The notes below the pieces were generated by a model. It made no database searches. It worked only from the letters and a program-made list of their open reading frames with translations, and was not told where the DNA came from. This document shows, in pieces, positions 43,420 through 51,980 of a stretch of 64,000 nucleotides of DNA. A program made the position numbers and the translations under genes. Positions within the stretch are counted from its first letter, which is position 1. Each line of letters starts with the position of its first letter. The DNA is from Arenibacter echinorum (GTDB taxonomy: Bacteria; Bacteroidota; Bacteroidia; Flavobacteriales; Flavobacteriaceae): NCBI RefSeq assembly GCF_003259375.1, contig NZ_QLLN01000006.1, positions 248,001-312,000 of the forward strand, in the 5' to 3' direction.

Positions 43420-44004
43420 ATGGCATATAACATAACTCTTGAAGGAAAAAATATAGTTATAGCCGAAAGAATGCTTAAAAATGTGGCTGCCATTTTTAAC
43501 CAATGCAATATTGATTATTGGGTAGAAGGTGGTACCTTATTGGGTATAAAAAGGGAAAATAGGCTGTTGCCATGGGACAACGATGTGGATATGTCCATTA
43601 ATCACGATCAATTAGATAAGTTGGGCCATTTTTACTTGGAATTAAAAAAAGCGGGTTATAGGGTAAGAACAAGGTACTTTGATGAGACTTCCGAGTTTTT
43701 TACAAAAGGTAACACCCGGATGATAAAATTAAGGGAAAAGCGTTTTTTTGGATTGCTCAAGGGGGCAGTTTGCCTGGATGTTTTTATTAAATATCAGCAT
43801 GGGGAGAACAGTTATTGGGAAATTGACAACAAAACAAAATTTGTCCCAAGCAAGTTCTACCGTACCTTTAAACATATTACATTTAAAGATTTCGACTATA
43901 AAATCCCGGCGCTGATAGATGAATATCTAACTTATAGATATGGAGATTGGCAAAAACAAGTTAAAAATTGGGATACTTCCAAAGACGACAATGCAATAGC
44001 CTAG
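43420..44004 (+). CDS. LicD-family phosphotransferase
   Basis: A 194-residue LicD-type enzyme. The core motif YWVEGGTLLGIKR is followed by LLPWDNDVDMSI, with the metal-binding Asp53, Asp55 and Asp57, and the family's late YRYGDWQ and NWDTSKDDNA. LicD proteins transfer phosphocholine or another CDP-activated phospho-alcohol to glycans; eukaryotic fukutin-type relatives use CDP-ribitol. Its stop codon overlaps that of the convergent cytidylyltransferase gene in a shared CTAG. The donor alcohol is not identifiable here, but a cytidylyltransferase next door suits a CDP-linked donor. Confidence 0.92.
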   Translation: MAYNITLEGKNIVIAERMLKNVAAIFNQCNIDYWVEGGTLLGIKRENRLLPWDNDVDMSINHDQLDKLGHFYLELKKAGYRVRTRYFDETSEFFTKGNTRMIKLREKRFFGLLKGAVCLDVFIKYQHGENSYWEIDNKTKFVPSKFYRTFKHITFKDFDYKIPALIDEYLTYRYGDWQKQVKNWDTSKDDNAIA

Positions 44005-44639
44005 GTAGCTTGAGGTTGCAATTGCAATGTTTCTTTTAAGATGGTGCTACTTACATTTTCTGTATAGGCCACATATTCCACCGGACATGTAGTTTTTGGA
44101 AATCTGCCTTTCCAATCGTCCCCAACGGAAATAGCATCTATATTATACTCATCCACTATACGTTGCTTATTTTTATCTGTCTGGGGAATAACTTCATCCA
44201 CATAACTTATTGCCTTGACCAGTTTTATCCTTTCCTCAAAGGGGATAATTGGCAGTCTCCCTTTTTCCTTCAAAATAAGTTCATCTGTGGAAACGCCCAC
44301 AATTAAATGGTCGCACATCTGTTTAGACCTTTTAAGAATATTTAGATGCCCAAAATGAAAAATATCAAAACAACCCGAAGTATACATTTTATTATACTTT
44401 TTGGCCTTTTTGCTATGCTTTACTTTTATGGCAAGGGTATTCCCTTTTTTCAGTTTAATGACATAATTCTTATTGTCAAAAAAAATGCCGATATTTTTTG
44501 CGATCTCCAACATCTCGGACAAAGCATCATCAAATTCACATTTACAACTTATATACAACTTTACCTGATCGTCAGGATCGGTGACAAAATTCCAATTTGG
44601 ATATTTGGTAGTCAGAATGTGTAGGTAAGCCTCAGTCAT
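44001..44639 (-). CDS. TagD/GCT-like cytidylyltransferase with N-terminal extension
   Basis: A 212-residue protein. From residue 84 it is a nucleotidyltransferase of the glycerol-3-phosphate/ethanolamine-phosphate cytidylyltransferase type: SGCFDIFHFGHLNIL with the HxGH-type His95/His98, PFEERIKLVKAI, VGDDWKGRF and TENVSST in place of the usual RTEGISTT. The first 83 residues are unrelated to TagD and contain no motif I know. It would make a CDP-alcohol such as CDP-glycerol. Its stop is interlocked with that of licD (CTAG at 44001-44004). Confidence 0.88.
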   Translation of the reverse strand: MTEAYLHILTTKYPNWNFVTDPDDQVKLYISCKCEFDDALSEMLEIAKNIGIFFDNKNYVIKLKKGNTLAIKVKHSKKAKKYNKMYTSGCFDIFHFGHLNILKRSKQMCDHLIVGVSTDELILKEKGRLPIIPFEERIKLVKAISYVDEVIPQTDKNKQRIVDEYNIDAISVGDDWKGRFPKTTCPVEYVAYTENVSSTILKETLQLQPQAT

Positions 44640-45028
44640 ATATCAATAATCCAATTGTTAGTATATAATGGGTAAAGGTAGTAAACGGTTACTGACATAA
44701 ATTATTATAACCCAATTATTATATATTGCCTTAACCAACTCCCATATTTATGAAGTTATCTTAAAAAAAACCTTAATAAATTATTAACCTTACCAGCCCC
44801 TTCTGCCATACATGTGCCCAATCCTGTGTGGAAAAGCCCTACAAAACCCGCAATATCCAATCCTAATTGACCTTTTCGGGCACATTTTAGGAAAAACTAC
44901 TTGTAATTTGATATACTATTATGGCTTTTTAATTGTTATGTATTAGGTAATGTCGTTATAAATTTTAGTGATTTCAACGCAACTATTTCTATTAAAACTA
45001 TCTAATAAGTGATAAAAATTTCGATTGC
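44640..45028. other. AT-rich intergenic region between surface-glycan genes
   Basis: 389 bases between the starts of two divergent genes. It is strongly A/T-rich with no ORF worth noting, no clear hairpin and no exact TAnnTTTG near either start (the nearest, TAATTTG near 44900, is one T short). It probably carries promoters for the cytidylyltransferase and GT2 genes that I cannot place. Confidence 0.4.
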
Positions 45029-45823
45029 ATGATAGATAAGAGTGAAAAAATATCGGCCTTAATAATCACTTATAATGAAATGGGATACATTGAAAAGTGT
45101 ATCGATTCCATTCAGTTCGCAGATGAAATTATAGTGGTGGATTCGTATAGTACGGATGGCACCTACGAGTATCTAAACAATCACCCCAAAGTTAGGGTTA
45201 TCCAAAACGAGTTTGATAATTATACGGCCCAGAAATCCTTTGCCCTAAAACAGGCTTCACATGATTGGATTCTTTTCTTGGATGCGGATGAAGTGGTTAC
45301 GGACAAGTTGAGGAATGAAATAAAATGTAAGGCCAAAAAGGATTCTGAACATTGTGCCTATTGGTTCTACCGAAAATTTATGTTCAAAAACAGTCGACTG
45401 CGCTTTAGTGGATGGCAAACCGACAAGAACTACCGACTTTTTAGAAAAAGTAAGGCTCAATTTTGTAAGGAAAAAATAGTTCATGAAACCCTTATTGTAA
45501 AAGGTACCTCCGGAATATTGAAGCAGAAGTTAATGCACTTCTGTTACAAAAACTACGAAGATTATAAATTTAAAATGCTAAGATACGGGCGTTTAAAGGC
45601 CAAGGAGGCCCATCAAAAAAACAAGAAGTTTAATTACCTTTTGTTAGTTTTTAAGCCTTTTTGGAAGTTTTTTAACCACTACATAATTAGATTGGGAATA
45701 CTTGATGGAAAAAAAGGGATTACCATCTGCTATTTAAATGCCTTGGGTGATTTTGAAAGGTACAAGGAACTAAAACGTTTGGGTAAAAAAGAAAAAATGG
45801 CTTATTTTTTGGTCAAATCATAA
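45029..45823 (+). CDS. Family 2 glycosyltransferase (WaaE-like)
   Basis: A 264-residue GT-A transferase of the WaaE/KdtX type. Motifs: ALIITYNEMGYIEKCI, FADEIIVVDSYSTDGTYE and the metal site LFLDADEVV, then FSGWQTDKNYRLFRKSK and KIVHETL. A C-terminal hydrophobic/basic region (NHYIIRLGILDGKKGITICYLNAL) probably contacts the membrane. It is about 63% identical by eye, over about 247 residues, to the C-terminal half of the fusion protein at 46827-48650, so the two arose by duplication. Acceptor and sugar are unknown. Confidence 0.92.
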   Translation: MIDKSEKISALIITYNEMGYIEKCIDSIQFADEIIVVDSYSTDGTYEYLNNHPKVRVIQNEFDNYTAQKSFALKQASHDWILFLDADEVVTDKLRNEIKCKAKKDSEHCAYWFYRKFMFKNSRLRFSGWQTDKNYRLFRKSKAQFCKEKIVHETLIVKGTSGILKQKLMHFCYKNYEDYKFKMLRYGRLKAKEAHQKNKKFNYLLLVFKPFWKFFNHYIIRLGILDGKKGITICYLNALGDFERYKELKRLGKKEKMAYFLVKS

Positions 45824-46143
45824 TTGTATCTGATTTACCTCCCGATAATTTTTCCTTAGACCAACATTCATATCATTCTATACTATATACCCCATTAAGG
45901 CCCTAGCTCCTTATTATATGCTTTGGATTTTTGAGATCCTGCTAGTGCTTAAATCTTTCATTCTTGGAAAGTATATGTACTAACAATGAAAGCCAATCAA
46001 GACTTCCTACTCTTGACCATAAAAAATTATAAACCATTATTTACATATCTTTGCCCACTCCCTTAACCTTACATTAGGTTAAGGACCAAAAAACATAGGA
46101 CCTGTCTAGCTCTTGACTGGTCACTGAATAAATTATAAAACTC
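45824..46143. other. Intergenic region with -7 motif and inverted repeat before the nucleotidyltransferase
   Basis: About 320 bases without a gene. TATCTTTG (46046-46053) matches the -7 element TAnnTTTG; the best TTG is 30 nt upstream, too far for a standard -33. Directly downstream is a perfect 9-bp inverted repeat, CCTTAACCT (46061-46069) / AGGTTAAGG (46076-46084) with a 6-nt loop, in the would-be 5' leader 60 bases before the ATG. It is a plausible operator or leader stem controlling the genes that follow. Confidence 0.5.
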
Positions 46144-46830
46144 ATGAAAATTGTCATTTTAGCAGCGGGTATTGGATCAAGACTTGGGAACCCATTTCCT
46201 AAACCTTTGACACCTTTAAAAAATGGAAAATGTATCATGGAGATGCAGGTCAACAATTTGGAAGAAACCTTTGATATAGATGATATTAACGTTGTTGTTG
46301 GTTTTAAAAAAGACCTAATAATGGAACGCTTTCCGGAACTCACCTATATATACAACCCATTTTTTGATCAGACCAACACTTCCAAAAGTCTTTTAAAAGC
46401 CCTAAGAAAAAACAGGGACAAATCCGTGCTTTGGCTCAATGGCGATGTTGTTTTTGACGTAAGTCTCCTATCCGTCCTAATACCCTATATTAATAAAAAT
46501 CAATCATTCGTAGCCGTAAACACCAGTAAGGTGGCAGATGAAGAGGTAAAGTACACGTTAAAGGATAATTTTATTGATAAATTGTCCAAGACGGTGAGAA
46601 ATGGACTTGGTGAAGCAGTAGGCATAAACTTCATTGCTGCCAAGGACATAAAAAGTTTTATCACCAGACTTGAAGAATGTGAGGACAATGATTATTTTGA
46701 AAGAGGTCTGGAGATGGCCATAGAAAAGGACGGACTTAAAATTAGTGCTGTGGACATTTCTGATTACAATTGTATGGAAGTCGATTTTAAGGAAGATTTG
46801 GAAAATGCCAATACCCTATTTCGAAAATGA
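46144..46830 (+). CDS. Nucleotidyltransferase (LicC / sugar-phosphate type)
   Basis: A 228-residue GT-A-like nucleotidyltransferase. The activating loop is AAGIGSRLG followed by NPFPKPLTPL (Lys20 of the usual PK motif), the metal site LNGDVVFD (Asp101, Asp105), and the C-terminal EVDFKEDLENA typical of the group. Relatives include CTP:phosphocholine cytidylyltransferase LicC and sugar-nucleotide pyrophosphorylases. Its TGA overlaps the ATG of the fusion gene (ATGA), so the two are coupled. Together with LicD and the TagD-like enzyme it implies a CDP-alcohol or NDP-sugar feeding the same polymer. Confidence 0.88.
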   Translation: MKIVILAAGIGSRLGNPFPKPLTPLKNGKCIMEMQVNNLEETFDIDDINVVVGFKKDLIMERFPELTYIYNPFFDQTNTSKSLLKALRKNRDKSVLWLNGDVVFDVSLLSVLIPYINKNQSFVAVNTSKVADEEVKYTLKDNFIDKLSKTVRNGLGEAVGINFIAAKDIKSFITRLEECEDNDYFERGLEMAIEKDGLKISAVDISDYNCMEVDFKEDLENANTLFRK

Positions 46831-48650
46831 AAGTAATTTTATTTTGCCAAAATGCATATGCCTTTGGCATCCTTGCTCCCATCCGCGATGTACTTCAGGA
46901 ACAAGGTCACGACTTTCTTTGGTATATTTCGGGGAAACTCTTGGAAAATTTTCCATATAAAAATGAAGATTATACAGTTAGCACTTTAGATTTACAACTC
47001 TATAAAAGTGATGCCATTTTCGTGCCTGGAAATGAAGTACCTTATTATATCCGCGGACTAAAAGTCCAAGTTTTTCATGGACTTGCTGGTGAAAAAAAAG
47101 GGCATTTCAGGATACGGCACTACTTTGATCTTTATCTTACCCAAGGCCCGTACTTCACGGATAAATTTAATGAGTTAAAAAAGAGACATAAAAATTTCGA
47201 CGTCATCGAGACAGGATGGCCAAAATTGGATGTTTACAGCACTGAAAAAAACAGGTATGACTTTGAAAAAAAGGCCATATTGCAGCAATACAATACGGAC
47301 AAAATTGTGCTTTATGCCCCTACCTTCTCCCCTAGCCTTACTTCTGCCCCCTATCTAGTTCAGGAAATAAAAAACCTTGCCGAGACCACGGGATACGTAA
47401 TCCTAATTAAGTTCCATGACCTTATGGACCCAAAATGGATAAAGGCTTACAAAAGACTATCCAATGAAATACAAAATGTGCTCTTCAAAGAGGACAAAAA
47501 CATTATTAAATCGCTTATCCAGGCAGATATATTGGTCAGTGATACCTCATCCGTAATTTACGAATTCATTCTCTTGAACAAGCCGGTAATATCCTTCAAG
47601 AATATTGCCGACAAGGTGTTGTGGGACAACTCAAAATCTTACACTGGTCTTACCGAGAAAGTTTTGGACAATTTTCACTTCGACCCCCACGCTGCGGAAA
47701 GAGCATATATTAACATGCAATTTCACCCGTATCAGGATGGAAAATCGGCTCTTCGCATGGTAAATGCAGTTAAAGAATACATTGAAATACATGGAGTACC
47801 AGTAGAAAGGAAGCTGTCCCTAGCGAGAAGGCTAAAAATCAATTCCATGTTTGGGAAACCGACAAAAAACCCCTTTGTTGGTGAAAAAACAAATAAAATT
47901 TCTGCTATTCTCATTACCTATAATGAAGATATCCATATCAATGCTGTATTGGAAAATATAAAGTTTGCGGACGAGATAATCGTTGTGGATTCCTTCAGTA
48001 CGGATGGCACTATCGAAAAGATCAAGGAGCATCCTAATGTAAAATTGATCCAGCGACCATTTTTAAATTATACGGATCAAAAATCCTATGCCCTGGAGCA
48101 GGCAACCAATGATTGGGTACTTTTCTTGGATGCGGACGAACGAGTTCCGGATCGACTCAGAAATGAAATCTTGGAAACTGTCAATTCCTCCAAACCAACG
48201 GCTGATGCCTATTATTTTTACAGAACCTTTATGTTCAAAAATAAGGTTTTGCGCTTTAGTGGTTGGCAGAGCGATAAAAATTATAGACTGTTCAAAAAAA
48301 GTAAGGTGCATTTTACACAGGATAGAATAGTACACGAAACATTGGTTGTGAACGGAGAGTCCGATGTGCTCAAAAACAAACTAGTTCATTATTCCTATAA
48401 GAATTATGAAGATTACAAGGGCAAAATGATAAAGTATGGACAAATGAAGGCAATAGAAGAACATAAAAAAGATTATGCCCCCAACTTTTACCACTTTGTA
48501 TTCCGCCCGTTTTACAAATTTTTCAATCATTATATTCTAAGATTTGGCATACTAGACGGAAAAAAGGGGATAATCATATGTTATCTGAACGCATTGGGAG
48601 TGTATTCCCGATATAAGGAATTAAAAAGATTAAGAAATTTAAGAGAATAA
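46827..48650 (+). CDS. Fusion of CDP-glycerol glycerophosphotransferase-like domain and GT2 glycosyltransferase
   Basis: A 607-residue two-domain protein. Residues 1 to about 335 form a Glyphos_transf-type GT-B domain (PF04464): VFHGLAGEKKG with the catalytic-type His near 83, VLYAPTFSP, IKFHDLM and SDTSSVIYE (238-246), the CDP-alcohol-binding signature. Residues about 356 to 600 form a WaaE-like GT2 with AILITYNED, FADEIIVVDSFSTDGT and FLDADERV. In Gram-positives the first domain polymerises or primes teichoic acid from CDP-glycerol/ribitol. The fusion suggests one enzyme adds a sugar and a phospho-alcohol to the same acceptor. Translation is coupled to the upstream nucleotidyltransferase, and the next gene begins 6 bases later. 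Confidence 0.9.
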   Translation: MKVILFCQNAYAFGILAPIRDVLQEQGHDFLWYISGKLLENFPYKNEDYTVSTLDLQLYKSDAIFVPGNEVPYYIRGLKVQVFHGLAGEKKGHFRIRHYFDLYLTQGPYFTDKFNELKKRHKNFDVIETGWPKLDVYSTEKNRYDFEKKAILQQYNTDKIVLYAPTFSPSLTSAPYLVQEIKNLAETTGYVILIKFHDLMDPKWIKAYKRLSNEIQNVLFKEDKNIIKSLIQADILVSDTSSVIYEFILLNKPVISFKNIADKVLWDNSKSYTGLTEKVLDNFHFDPHAAERAYINMQFHPYQDGKSALRMVNAVKEYIEIHGVPVERKLSLARRLKINSMFGKPTKNPFVGEKTNKISAILITYNEDIHINAVLENIKFADEIIVVDSFSTDGTIEKIKEHPNVKLIQRPFLNYTDQKSYALEQATNDWVLFLDADERVPDRLRNEILETVNSSKPTADAYYFYRTFMFKNKVLRFSGWQSDKNYRLFKKSKVHFTQDRIVHETLVVNGESDVLKNKLVHYSYKNYEDYKGKMIKYGQMKAIEEHKKDYAPNFYHFVFRPFYKFFNHYILRFGILDGKKGIIICYLNALGVYSRYKELKRLRNLRE

Positions 48651-48656
48651 AGTATT

Positions 48657-49226
48657 ATGAAAGATTTGCTTTCCGAGGTAAACCAATGCTATGATATACT
48701 CACTAAAGGAGGTCTAATATTGTACCCTACGGATACCGTTTGGGGTATTGGCTGTGATGCCACAAATGCGGCAGCTGTAGAAAAAATTTACACCCTAAAA
48801 CAAAGATCCAATTCCAAGACTATGATCTGTTTGGTGGCCAATGATTTTATGCTGGAGCAGCATGTTGAAAAAGTACCGGAGCTGGCCTATGATATTATAG
48901 ATCTAGCTACCAAACCAACCACCATTGTCTATGAATCCCCTAAAGGAGTGGCTGCAAATTTAATTGCCGATGACAACACTTTGGCCATTAGGGTAGCAAC
49001 TGATCAATTCTGCCAATTTCTTATAAAGAAATTTAAAAAACCAATCGTGTCTACCTCCGCAAATATAGCCGGGAAACCAACTCCCAATTCTTTCAAAGAA
49101 ATATCCAGTGAGATTTTAAAAGGTGTAGACTATATAGTAAATTTGGACCGCGATAAAATTAACAGTACTCCATCTTCCATTATTATGCTCGGTAATGATG
49201 GTACCGTAAAAGTGATCCGAGAGTAA
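48657..49226 (+). CDS. L-threonylcarbamoyladenylate synthase (TsaC/Sua5 YrdC domain)
   Basis: Forms threonylcarbamoyl-AMP for the universal t6A modification of tRNA. The 189-residue protein is a single YrdC domain without the C-terminal Sua5 domain. Motifs: [31 protein letters not shown] with the KxR..K basic patch, and [15 protein letters not shown]. It is 6 bases downstream of the surface-glycan fusion gene and 2 bases before the CCA-adding enzyme gene, forming a tRNA-maturation pair. Confidence 0.93.
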   Translation: MKDLLSEVNQCYDILTKGGLILYPTDTVWGIGCDATNAAAVEKIYTLKQRSNSKTMICLVANDFMLEQHVEKVPELAYDIIDLATKPTTIVYESPKGVAANLIADDNTLAIRVATDQFCQFLIKKFKKPIVSTSANIAGKPTPNSFKEISSEILKGVDYIVNLDRDKINSTPSSIIMLGNDGTVKVIRE

Positions 49227-49228
49227 GA

Positions 49229-50653
49229 ATGACGAACAGAAACCACGAAGAGGCCATAAATAACCCAATATTTTCTACCATTTCCGAAGCCGCCAAGGAA
49301 CTTTCATTAGATTCTTACGTAATCGGAGGCTTTGTGAGGGACTATTTGTTGCGAAGGGGAACCCATAAAGATATCGACATTGTTGCTATTGGCAGTGGAA
49401 TTGAATTGGCCAAATTGGTCGCCAAGAAATTACCAGGGAGTTCGGAGGTTAGTATCTTTAAAAATTTTGGAACCGCAATGATCAAATTTCAGGACATTGA
49501 AATTGAATTTGTAGGGGCCAGAAAAGAAAGTTACCACAGGGACAGTAGAAAACCTGTTGTTGAAAATGGGAGTTTGGAAGATGACCAAAAAAGGCGGGAT
49601 TTCACTATCAATGCCTTGGCCATTTCACTGAATCCCAAGGACTACGGACAGCTTTTAGACCCCTTTGACGGCATTGGGGATTTAAAAAGACAATTGATCA
49701 GAACCCCTTTAGACCCTGATATTACTTATTCCGATGATCCTTTGCGAATGATGCGCGCCATAAGATTTGCTACGCAGCTAAACTTTATTATTCATCCTGA
49801 ATCGTTGCAGGCGATAGTGGACAATAAGGAAAGAATTAAAATTATTTCCAATGAGCGCATCGTTGATGAATTACATAAAATTTTGGCCAGTAGCAAACCC
49901 TCTATCGGATTCTCCTTATTGCACGAAACAGGACTTTTACCTTTTATAATGCCGGAACTGGTTGCTCTGGAAGGTATTGAGGAAATAGAAGGGCAAAGGC
50001 ACAAGGACAATTTTTGGCATACACTGGAAGTAGTTGATAACATTTCCGAAAATACGGATAATGTCTGGCTGCGTTGGGCCGCCTTATTGCATGATATAGG
50101 CAAGGCCCCTACCAAAAAATTCGACAAAAAAATCGGGTGGACGTTCCATGCCCATGAATTTGTGGGATCCAAAATGGTCTACAAAATTTTTAAGCGACTT
50201 AGGTTGCCCTTGAACGAAAAAATGAAATTCGTCCAGAAAATGGTACTTATGAGTTCCAGACCCATTGTCCTTTCCGAGGATTTTGTAACTGACTCGGCCG
50301 TTCGAAGACTCATTTTTGACGCGGGAGAGCATGTAGAAGATTTAATGACCCTATGTGAGGCGGATATTACTACCAAGAATCCTAAAAAACAAAAAAGGTA
50401 TAGGAACAATTTTAAAATTGTCCGTCAAAAAATTGAGGAGGTCGAGGAAAGGGACCACATAAGAAATTTTCAACCGCCAATCAGTGGGGAAGAAATTATG
50501 GAAACTTTCAACCTAAAACCATCCAAGGAAATAGGCATGATCAAAGAAGCCATTAAAGAGGCTATTTTGGAAGGTGATATTCCCAATGAATACAATGCCG
50601 CCTACGCCCTAATGTTACATAAAGGAAAGGAACTGGGGCTCAAATCGAAATAA
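49229..50653 (+). CDS. cca: CCA tRNA nucleotidyltransferase with HD domain
   Basis: Adds or repairs the 3'-CCA end of tRNAs. The 474-residue protein starts with the class II nucleotidyltransferase head: [19 protein letters not shown] with the metal Asp pair, [13 protein letters not shown] and the RNA/nucleotide-binding [16 protein letters not shown]. An HD phosphohydrolase domain follows ([11 protein letters not shown] ... HAHEFVG, about 285-370). The unit fits a bifunctional CCA-adding enzyme/phosphatase. Some Bacteroidota enzymes of this type are poly(A)-polymerase relatives; CCA addition is more likely. Confidence 0.92.
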   Translation: MTNRNHEEAINNPIFSTISEAAKELSLDSYVIGGFVRDYLLRRGTHKDIDIVAIGSGIELAKLVAKKLPGSSEVSIFKNFGTAMIKFQDIEIEFVGARKESYHRDSRKPVVENGSLEDDQKRRDFTINALAISLNPKDYGQLLDPFDGIGDLKRQLIRTPLDPDITYSDDPLRMMRAIRFATQLNFIIHPESLQAIVDNKERIKIISNERIVDELHKILASSKPSIGFSLLHETGLLPFIMPELVALEGIEEIEGQRHKDNFWHTLEVVDNISENTDNVWLRWAALLHDIGKAPTKKFDKKIGWTFHAHEFVGSKMVYKIFKRLRLPLNEKMKFVQKMVLMSSRPIVLSEDFVTDSAVRRLIFDAGEHVEDLMTLCEADITTKNPKKQKRYRNNFKIVRQKIEEVEERDHIRNFQPPISGEEIMETFNLKPSKEIGMIKEAIKEAILEGDIPNEYNAAYALMLHKGKELGLKSK

Positions 50654-50889
50654 GCCTTCCGCCTCTATTGGTATAACAAATAGGAGCCCTATCTCTCAAG
50701 GTAAACTGCATTTAACTCTAGAGAAAGTTCTAGATTACCTAACCAAGGGACTAGGCTTTTGATCAAGGACTCCGACAAAAAGGCGGGGTAGGCTCGAGCA
50801 TATCAGTTTAATGCCCCTACGGCTTTTGGAATACCGGTCTTACAAATAAATTCCCCTTATCCTTGGCTGTTTTTTAAAGAAAAGAGTGG

Positions 50890-50897
50890 TAATTTTG
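50890..50897 (+). promoter_or_regulatory. Candidate promoter of ctaA
   Basis: TAATTTTG matches the -7 consensus TAnnTTTG, 22 bases before the ATG. A TTG at 50863-50865 lies 24 nt upstream, just beyond the usual 17-23 spacing. Confidence 0.5.
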
Positions 50898-50919
50898 CAG
50901 GACTCTTTCAAACATCCAA

Positions 50920-51954
50920 ATGCAGAAAAAATTTACAAAAATCGCCAAGATCAGTCTAGTTTTGGTCTACTTGGTAATTGTGGCCGGTGCAGTGGTAAGA
51001 ATGACAGGTAGCGGCATGGGATGCCCGGATTGGCCCAAATGTTTCGGTTATTATATTCCCCCTACGGATATCACGGAATTGCAATGGCAGCCGGAAAAGG
51101 AATTCAAAAAAGGTCAGGTTATTATTGTAGACGAAGCCCTAAGGGTGGCCAAGGAAAATTTTAGTACCTCCTCTTCCTATAATGCCAATAATTGGACACT
51201 GTACACAAAACATGACTACGCTATTTTTAATCCTTTCCATACATGGACCGAGTTCATTAATAGGCTATTCGGCGCCCTGGCCGGGCTGGGAACCTTAATA
51301 ATGGCCATAGCCTCTTTGACTTACTGGAAAAAACAGAAATCCATTACTATACTTTCTTGGGTGGTAGTATTTGCCATGGGCTTCCAAGCATGGCTTGGAG
51401 CCACTGTAGTGTATTCCGTTTTGGCTCCGGCCAAAATAACCATCCATATGGTAATGGCCCTGTTCATAGTAGCTCTGATCCTATACCTGATACAAGCCAC
51501 GAGCAATAAGATCAAGTCTTTAAAACCAGATAAAGTAACGAGAAACCTAATGATCTTTGTTCTCTTGGCCACCTTGGTACAAGTAGTATTGGGCACCCAA
51601 GTAAGACAGTTTGTGGATGTGCAAACCGACCTTTATGGTGAAGATGCCCCTAACTTATGGCTGAATAGTGCAACGCTATCATTTTACATCCACCGTTCAT
51701 TTTCTATAATAGTGGTCCTTTTGAACCTTGCCCTAGCCATAAGAATCTATAAATTAAACCTTGGGTATTCTAAAATAAATTGGGTACTGGCGCTTTTACT
51801 TCTTGAGGTTATTTCCGGGATGGCCATGTACTATCTGGATTTTCCTTTTGCTTCCCAGCCATTACATCTTGTGTTGGCATCCGTTTTATTCGGTTTTCAA
51901 TTCTATTTGGTTTTGGAAGCTCTAAATGCTTTTAAAACCATGAAAACTTTGTAA
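50920..51954 (+). CDS. ctaA: Heme A synthase (COX15/CtaA family)
   Basis: Oxidises the methyl group of heme O to make heme A for aa3-type cytochrome oxidase. The 344-residue membrane protein has about eight helices in two four-helix halves. Motifs: VRMTGSGMGCPDWPKCFG at the end of helix 1 and the histidines in FNPFHTWTEFINR, ITIHMVMAL, FYIHRSFS and QPLHLVLA that ligate heme. A longer periplasmic loop (residues 45-95) is of the COX15 type. The pRiA4b-like gene follows. Confidence 0.93.
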   Translation: MQKKFTKIAKISLVLVYLVIVAGAVVRMTGSGMGCPDWPKCFGYYIPPTDITELQWQPEKEFKKGQVIIVDEALRVAKENFSTSSSYNANNWTLYTKHDYAIFNPFHTWTEFINRLFGALAGLGTLIMAIASLTYWKKQKSITILSWVVVFAMGFQAWLGATVVYSVLAPAKITIHMVMALFIVALILYLIQATSNKIKSLKPDKVTRNLMIFVLLATLVQVVLGTQVRQFVDVQTDLYGEDAPNLWLNSATLSFYIHRSFSIIVVLLNLALAIRIYKLNLGYSKINWVLALLLLEVISGMAMYYLDFPFASQPLHLVLASVLFGFQFYLVLEALNAFKTMKTL

Positions 51955-51959
51955 CTTTG
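51952..51959 (+). promoter_or_regulatory. -7-like motif overlapping the ctaA stop codon
   Basis: TAACTTTG matches TAnnTTTG; its first bases include the ctaA TAA. It lies 21 bases before the ATG at 51981, so the downstream gene may have its own promoter. No -33 TTG is at the right distance. Confidence 0.35.
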
Positions 51960-51980
51960 CCACCACAAAAAAAGGACCCG

